Source: Cytophagales bacterium (GTDB taxonomy: Bacteria; Bacteroidota; Bacteroidia; Cytophagales; Flammeovirgaceae). Taken from it: 64,000 nucleotides of DNA. The translations under genes and the position numbers were made by a program. Below the pieces are notes generated by a model. That model saw only the letters and a program-made list of their open reading frames with translations. It did not search any database and was not told where the DNA came from. Shown one piece after another: positions 59,949-64,000 of the stretch (its first letter is position 1; each line of letters starts with the position of its first letter). Location of the stretch: assembly GCA_025056215.1 (NCBI GenBank), contig JANWWC010000001.1, positions 186,001-250,000 of the forward strand. The letters are read 5' to 3'.

Positions 59949-61319
59949 ATGTATGCTATCGTTGATATTGAAACTACAGGAGGGCAGCCTGCCCAACACG
60001 AATTGATAGAAATTGCTGTAGTAATTCATGACGGAATACAAATTATCCATTCTTTTCAGTCTCTTGTAAACCCTCAAATTCCTATTCCTAGCTATATTTC
60101 AGGTCTTACTGGTATTACTAATGAAATGGTAGCGGATGCACCTACATTTGATAAAATTGCTAAACAAATTTTAGAACTCACAGATAATAAAATTTTTGTC
60201 GCTCATAATGCACATTTTGATTATACCTTCTTACAAACCAAATTTAAAAACTTGGGCTATGCATTCGAAAGAGCGCATCTCTGTACTATCAGATTATCTC
60301 GCAAAATTTTCCCTGGTTTAAGAAAATACAATCTCGGAGCGATTTGTCAGCATTTAAAAATTCCTATTGAAAACAGACATCGCGCACTTGGAGATGCACA
60401 AGCAACAGCGTTATTATTTTCGAAATTGTTAGAATCAGTTCCTTACCAAGAAATCCTAAAAGAGTTAGAATCGTTTGCCCAAAAATTTTACTTTCCTCCT
60501 TCAATTCCAGAAGAGAAAATACTCCAAATTCCGCAAAGTACTGGCATTTATTTTTTTCACGATGTTCAAGGAAATATTGTTTATGTAGGAAAAGCTAATA
60601 ACTTGCAAGAGCGCATCAAACAACATTTTTCTAAAGGCTCCCCTACTCAACAGGATCCTCTTATGATATCTGAAATTTACGACATTTCTTTTGAGGAGAC
60701 AGGTCACGAACTAATTGCATTGTTAAGAGAATGCGAGGAAATTCAAAAGATGTATCCTAAATACAACCGAGCGCTTAAAAATTCTTTTTTAGGATACGGA
60801 ATTTTCCAGTATCAAGACCAACTTGGATATAATAGATTATCTATCAACAAACTCAGCAGAAGTAACCATTGCGCTCCTATGTTTTATTTTGATAGCGAAT
60901 CAGCATGCAGAGCCTTTTTGAAAAAATTGAGTGAAGAACACAAACTTTGCGCTAAAATGATAGGGTTACACTCCACCTCTACGACTTGTTACGATTACGA
61001 CAAAGGAAATTGTTTAGGAGCCTGTTGCAAAAAAGAATCCGCTTTTGCGCATAACAAACGCCTTACAATAGCTTTGCTGAGTTTTCAAAAAGAATCTTTT
61101 CTTTTAAAAGGAAAAGGGAGAAATCAGTCTGAAGCAAGTTGGATTTGGATAGACAAAGGCGTATACAAAGGATTCTGTTTTATAAACAAACAACTAAGCA
61201 TTCCTCATTATCAGATTATTCAAAATATTCCTACAAAACCTTACTCTGCTGAGGCAAATAAAATCTTAGAATCTTATTTAAAACTTCATGAGCATGAATT
61301 TGAAAAAATTCATCTATAG
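59949..61319 (+). CDS. DnaQ-type 3'-5' exonuclease fused to a GIY-YIG (UvrC/Cho-like) nuclease
   Basis: 456 residues. The N-terminal DEDDh exonuclease (about 1-165) has Asp6/Glu8 in DIETTG, Asp91 in NAHFDYTF and His144/Asp149 in RHRALGDAQA. The GIY-YIG domain (about 195-270) has TGIYFFHDVQG, VYVGKANNL and the catalytic Arg222. The remaining 190 residues are Cys-rich in one place (CYDYDKGNCLGACCK), resembling the UvrC middle region. The whole is like Cho/PolC-epsilon-type fusions seen in many bacteria. It lacks the UvrB-binding and HhH parts of UvrC. A repair role is inferred. Confidence 0.9.
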   Translation: MYAIVDIETTGGQPAQHELIEIAVVIHDGIQIIHSFQSLVNPQIPIPSYISGLTGITNEMVADAPTFDKIAKQILELTDNKIFVAHNAHFDYTFLQTKFKNLGYAFERAHLCTIRLSRKIFPGLRKYNLGAICQHLKIPIENRHRALGDAQATALLFSKLLESVPYQEILKELESFAQKFYFPPSIPEEKILQIPQSTGIYFFHDVQGNIVYVGKANNLQERIKQHFSKGSPTQQDPLMISEIYDISFEETGHELIALLRECEEIQKMYPKYNRALKNSFLGYGIFQYQDQLGYNRLSINKLSRSNHCAPMFYFDSESACRAFLKKLSEEHKLCAKMIGLHSTSTTCYDYDKGNCLGACCKKESAFAHNKRLTIALLSFQKESFLLKGKGRNQSEASWIWIDKGVYKGFCFINKQLSIPHYQIIQNIPTKPYSAEANKILESYLKLHEHEFEKIHL

Positions 61320-61377
61320 CAAAAACTATTCAAACAATTATCTAAAATTATAGTTTTAGCAAAAAAAATGCTAATGC

Positions 61378-62238
61378 ATGGACTACATTAAATTATTTAA
61401 TACTACTACTTTCGAATGCAGCAAAATTATCACCCAGCGCTATAGTACTTCTTTTTCTTTAGGTATTCGTGTATTAGACAAATCGCTTCATCAACCTATC
61501 TATGCTATCTATGGATTTGTTCGGTATGCCGACGAAATTGTAGATACTTTCCATCATCACGATAAAAAGAAGCTACTTGAGCATTTCAAAGAAGAAACCT
61601 ATCGCGCTATAGAAGAAAGGATTAGTCTTAACCCAGTACTCCACGCATTTCAACTTACCGTAAATCAGTATCATATCGAAAAAGAGCTCATCGATGCTTT
61701 TCTTTATAGCATGGAATTAGACTTGTATAAATCTACTTACGATGAAAATTTTTATCAAACTTACATCTATGGCTCAGCAGAAGTTGTCGGCTTGATGTGC
61801 TTACATGTGTTTTGTAATGGAGATAAGCAATTGTATAACAATCTTAAAGAACCTGCGAGGAGACTCGGCGCTGCTTTCCAAAAAGTAAACTTTTTGCGAG
61901 ACATGAAAAGCGATTATTTAGAACGCGGACGCATTTACTTCCCTAATCTTAATATTGAAAATTTTGACGAAAAAACAAAAAAGCTTATCGAAAAAGATAT
62001 TCAAGCAGATTTTGATGCTGCTTTAGAAGGTATTAAAAAACTCCCGTTCTCAGCTAGAACAGGTGTTTACCTTGCGTATGTATATTACTTAAAGCTTTTT
62101 GAAAAAATAAAAACAGTAGAAGCAAAGAAAGTATTACAAGAGCGCATCAGAGTGCCCGATCTTGCTAAAATATGGCTACTTTTCAAAAGTTATTGTTACT
62201 TGCACCTTTCAGAAAAGTACTTGTACAAAGCAGGATAA
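61378..62238 (+). CDS. Phytoene/squalene synthase family protein
   Basis: 286 residues. Both Asp-rich motifs are present: YADEIVDTF (about 51-59) and the second, FLRDMKSDYLERGRIYF (about 178-194), with AAFQKVN just before it. The enzyme condenses two prenyl diphosphates head to head, giving phytoene (C40, carotenoids) or squalene. No carotenoid or hopanoid gene is adjacent, so the product is open. Bacteroidota commonly make carotenoids, which favours phytoene. It is followed by rnhB after 9 nt. Confidence 0.9.
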   Translation: MDYIKLFNTTTFECSKIITQRYSTSFSLGIRVLDKSLHQPIYAIYGFVRYADEIVDTFHHHDKKKLLEHFKEETYRAIEERISLNPVLHAFQLTVNQYHIEKELIDAFLYSMELDLYKSTYDENFYQTYIYGSAEVVGLMCLHVFCNGDKQLYNNLKEPARRLGAAFQKVNFLRDMKSDYLERGRIYFPNLNIENFDEKTKKLIEKDIQADFDAALEGIKKLPFSARTGVYLAYVYYLKLFEKIKTVEAKKVLQERIRVPDLAKIWLLFKSYCYLHLSEKYLYKAG

Positions 62239-62247
62239 TTTCGCCAT

Positions 62248-62835
62248 ATGCTTAAATCACATTATCAGGGAGGAATTTATGAAGCGGGTGTAGACGAGGT
62301 CGGAAGAGGGTGTATTGCAGGACCCGTAGTAGCTGCTGCTGTCGTTCTTCCGAGCGATTTTTATTGTGAAGCTATCAAAGATTCAAAAAAACTCTCTGCA
62401 TCTCAGCGAAAATTTCTCGCCCAATACATTTCCAAGCATGCCATAAGTTATGGCATCGGAGAAGCAAGCGTAGAAGAAATTGAAAAGCTTAATATTTTGC
62501 AGGCTTCTTTTTTAGCTATGCATCGCGCAATTGCTCATTTAACTCCTCAGCCAGAGCTATTGCTCATCGATGGAAATTATTTCAAACCTTATCAAAGCTG
62601 CCCTCATGTTTGCATTATAAAAGGAGATAGTCAATATTTATCAATTGCAGCGGCCTCCATTTTAGCCAAGGAGCACAGGGATAATCTTATGAAACAGTAC
62701 GCTTTGTTCTATCCTGGTTATGAATGGGAACGAAATGTAGGATATCCTACAAAATCGCATCGAAAAGCAATTGCTACACTGGGAATCACCCCTCTACATC
62801 GCAAATCTTTTCAGTTGCTTCCCCTTACAGAATAG
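62248..62835 (+). CDS. rnhB: Ribonuclease HII
   Basis: 195 residues, full length. The active-site Asp16/Glu17 are in GVDEVGRGCIAGP; other signatures are KDSKKLSASQR and LLIDGNYFK with a catalytic Asp, and ASILAKEHRDNLM. It removes RNA from RNA/DNA hybrids and single ribonucleotides from DNA. It is likely co-transcribed with the upstream synthase gene. Confidence 0.96.
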   Translation: MLKSHYQGGIYEAGVDEVGRGCIAGPVVAAAVVLPSDFYCEAIKDSKKLSASQRKFLAQYISKHAISYGIGEASVEEIEKLNILQASFLAMHRAIAHLTPQPELLLIDGNYFKPYQSCPHVCIIKGDSQYLSIAAASILAKEHRDNLMKQYALFYPGYEWERNVGYPTKSHRKAIATLGITPLHRKSFQLLPLTE

Positions 62836-62845
62836 TTTCATTAAA

Positions 62846-62873
62846 AAAAGCTTTATTAAGATATTTAGCTTTT
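62846..62873 (+). terminator. Weak hairpin after rnhB, possible terminator
   Basis: AAAAGCT (62846-62852) and AGCTTTT (62867-62873) can pair around a 14-nt loop, followed by TTCTT in a T-rich context. It is a weak, A/T-rich stem, so the assignment is tentative. Confidence 0.35.
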
Positions 62874-62971
62874 CTTAGAACCTTTTATTACTATTCTGTT
62901 AAATATTCTTTCTCGACGAGCATAAAATCATTCTTTTACAGAAATTTGAATATCTTCAAATAAAAACTTCA

Positions 62972-64000
62972 ATGAGTATTTTCAAGATAGTATTCATCGG
63001 TAGTTTCGTAGGTTTTTATTGTTCTTCATTTGCTCAAATTCTTTTTCAAGACAATTTTAATTATACGTCTTTTTCGAGTTCTCTCAATAGTTGGACAGCT
63101 GTACATAGCGCAAGTTCTTTTACGGCTCCCGACTCTTTTTTCAGTGTAACAGGCACAAAGCTCCAATCGCGCACTATTTCAGGAACGGGAAATCGCAATA
63201 CAAGCCTATCAGCACCTTTATCTTCTTCTTTAGCACTCAACAGCCAACTGTTGCAATGGACTTTCAATGTAGAAATTCAATATACACAACCGCTTTCTGC
63301 TGCCCTCACTGCCACTAATCACGCCAGAGTGTATTTGGTAGCCTCCAACAATACCGATTTGAATAGTGCAAACGGCTATTACGTTCGCGTAGATACTATG
63401 GTATATTTGTACGCCACATCCTCTTCTACTCCTCTAATTTCTTCGACGCGTTTGGCTGATGGTTTAGTAAACGTAGGCGTGCGCGTAACGAGGCAAACCA
63501 ACGGCACGTGGGAACTCTTTGTAAACAACGTTTCGCAAGGAACTGTCAACAATACTGCTTTTACTACATCCGAAAGAATAGGCTTTAATATACGCTATTC
63601 TTCTAATGCACGCAGTGGACAGTTCGCTTTTGATAGTCTTGTTTTGCGCCAAATCGTGCCCGTAGATAGTACGCCTCCGACCTTAGATAATGTCACCGTA
63701 AATAATGCTAGAACGCTTACACTCAAATTTTCTGAACCTGTAATGCTTTCTACTGTAATTCCCGCCAACTTCGTAGTGAATGGCTCTATTAATCCGCACA
63801 CAGCAGTTCGCAACGCATTGGATAGCTCTGTTGTAAGTCTCACCTTTTCGAGCGATTTGCCAGATGGAAGCAATACGCTTTCCATTAATAACATACGCGA
63901 TACTGCCAATAATTTAGCAGGAACACTCACACGCAGTTTTACAGTAGTGTCAGGCGTTTTGTTTAGCGACAATTTTAATTATGCTTCACTTTCAAGTTCT
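62972..64000 (+). CDS. Secreted repeat protein with Big_5/Ig-like module (right-truncated)
   Basis: The frame opens at an ATG and is still open at the right edge, giving 343 residues. Signal peptide (about 1-22, ending SSFAQ). A beta-rich jelly-roll-like region follows (QDNFNYTSFSSSLNSW start; LLQWTFNVEIQYTQ), then a bacterial Ig-like (Big_5/SbsA) segment starting DSTPPTLDNVTVNNARTLTL with KFSEPV. At residue about 333 the opening sequence returns (SDNFNYASLSSS), so the protein consists of tandem units of 306 residues. Such proteins in Bacteroidota are surface or secreted, often with a type IX signal at the C-terminus, which is beyond the window. Confidence 0.82.
   Translation, partial: MSIFKIVFIGSFVGFYCSSFAQILFQDNFNYTSFSSSLNSWTAVHSASSFTAPDSFFSVTGTKLQSRTISGTGNRNTSLSAPLSSSLALNSQLLQWTFNVEIQYTQPLSAALTATNHARVYLVASNNTDLNSANGYYVRVDTMVYLYATSSSTPLISSTRLADGLVNVGVRVTRQTNGTWELFVNNVSQGTVNNTAFTTSERIGFNIRYSSNARSGQFAFDSLVLRQIVPVDSTPPTLDNVTVNNARTLTLKFSEPVMLSTVIPANFVVNGSINPHTAVRNALDSSVVSLTFSSDLPDGSNTLSINNIRDTANNLAGTLTRSFTVVSGVLFSDNFNYASLSSS
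63050..63082 (+). repeat. Start of a 918-bp in-frame repeat unit
   Basis: GACAATTTTAATTAT occurs at 63050-63064 and again at 63968-63982, followed in both by related bases ending AGTTCT. The 918-bp distance is exactly 306 codons, so the coding unit repeats in frame. Only the beginning of the second unit is visible. Confidence 0.75.

Noticed and set aside
61322-61357. Terminator between the exonuclease and synthase genes
   Set aside because: An 8-bp A/T-rich stem with a 20-nt loop and no T-run; too weak to call.
1-64000. tRNA or rRNA genes, riboswitches, intact insertion sequences, prophage
   Set aside because: No cloverleaf, known RNA motif, transposase or phage gene could be recognised in any gap by reading; a covariance-model search would be needed to exclude small RNAs.

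Overview
This is an AT-rich window (mid-30s % GC by eye) of a Bacteroidota chromosome, most likely a gliding or gliding-derived member of the class Cytophagia. The lineage call rests on GldH, a bactofilin/AtpZ pair, an anti-sigma protein with a gliding-motility (CHU_C-like) C-terminal domain, an MbnP-family lipoprotein, a long LuxC-like acyl-CoA reductase, a split transketolase, an OlsF/GlsB-like aminolipid acyltransferase and promoters of the TTG/TAnnTTTG type. Shine-Dalgarno sequences are mostly weak or absent, as is usual in this phylum. I saw no rRNA or tRNA gene, no complete insertion sequence and no convincing CRISPR array.

Layout. 1-8.0 kb (mainly plus strand): 3' end of an aminolipid acyltransferase; a compact cheR-cheB-GAF operon; an amidinotransferase/deiminase-like enzyme; a small exporter-like membrane protein with an RlmI-like rRNA methyltransferase; leuD without leuC or leuB. 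8.0-16.0 kb (minus): a GAF/PAS membrane sensor without a kinase, then acyl-CoA reductase, Nfu, nucleoside phosphorylase, transketolase C-subunit and argS. 16.0-16.7 kb: a decayed patch with a frameshifted PD-(D/E)XK nuclease remnant and a perfect 36-bp direct repeat that overlaps the end of the next gene. 16.7-33.5 kb: DUF4349 lipoprotein, heavy-metal RND pump plus TolC-like protein (no adaptor gene), FAD oxidoreductase, DUF420 and SCO1 (cytochrome oxidase assembly), GlcNAc-kinase-like protein, coaBC-coaE, an AddB-like nuclease, FtsE, GldH, a phosphopantetheinyl transferase. 33.5-45.2 kb (mainly minus): AtpZ/bactofilin, aldehyde dehydrogenase, ECF sigma with its membrane anti-sigma, glycosyltransferase, threonylcarbamoyl-AMP synthase, a double-AAA CbxX-type ATPase, then a plus-strand 7TMR-DISM kinase with a LuxR-type regulator. 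45.2-51.6 kb: an MksE-like condensin subunit behind a perfect inverted repeat, an esterase, a GH2 beta-galactosidase-like enzyme and a TPR-adenylate cyclase. 51.6-59.9 kb (minus): MbnP-family lipoprotein, ExbB/ExbD cluster, LacI regulator with a sodium:solute symporter, SDR, orphan Hpt and DUF4177. 59.9-64 kb (plus): DnaQ-exonuclease/GIY-YIG fusion, phytoene/squalene synthase, rnhB and the start of a large secreted repeat protein that runs off the window.

Most of the content is chromosomal housekeeping plus signalling. The clearest functional groups are cell-surface and energisation functions (GldH, ExbB/D, anti-sigma/CHU_C), signal transduction (CheR/CheB, GAF/PAS sensor, kinase/regulator pair, Hpt, cyclase), CoA and translation functions, and copper or respiratory-oxidase functions (SCO1, DUF420, MbnP, HME-RND). 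I found no obvious complete new defence or mobile system. The items most worth a second look are the MksE-like gene with its leader hairpin, the decayed 16.1-16.7 kb patch with its repeat, the anti-sigma fusion, the double-AAA protein and the 306-residue repeat unit at the right edge.
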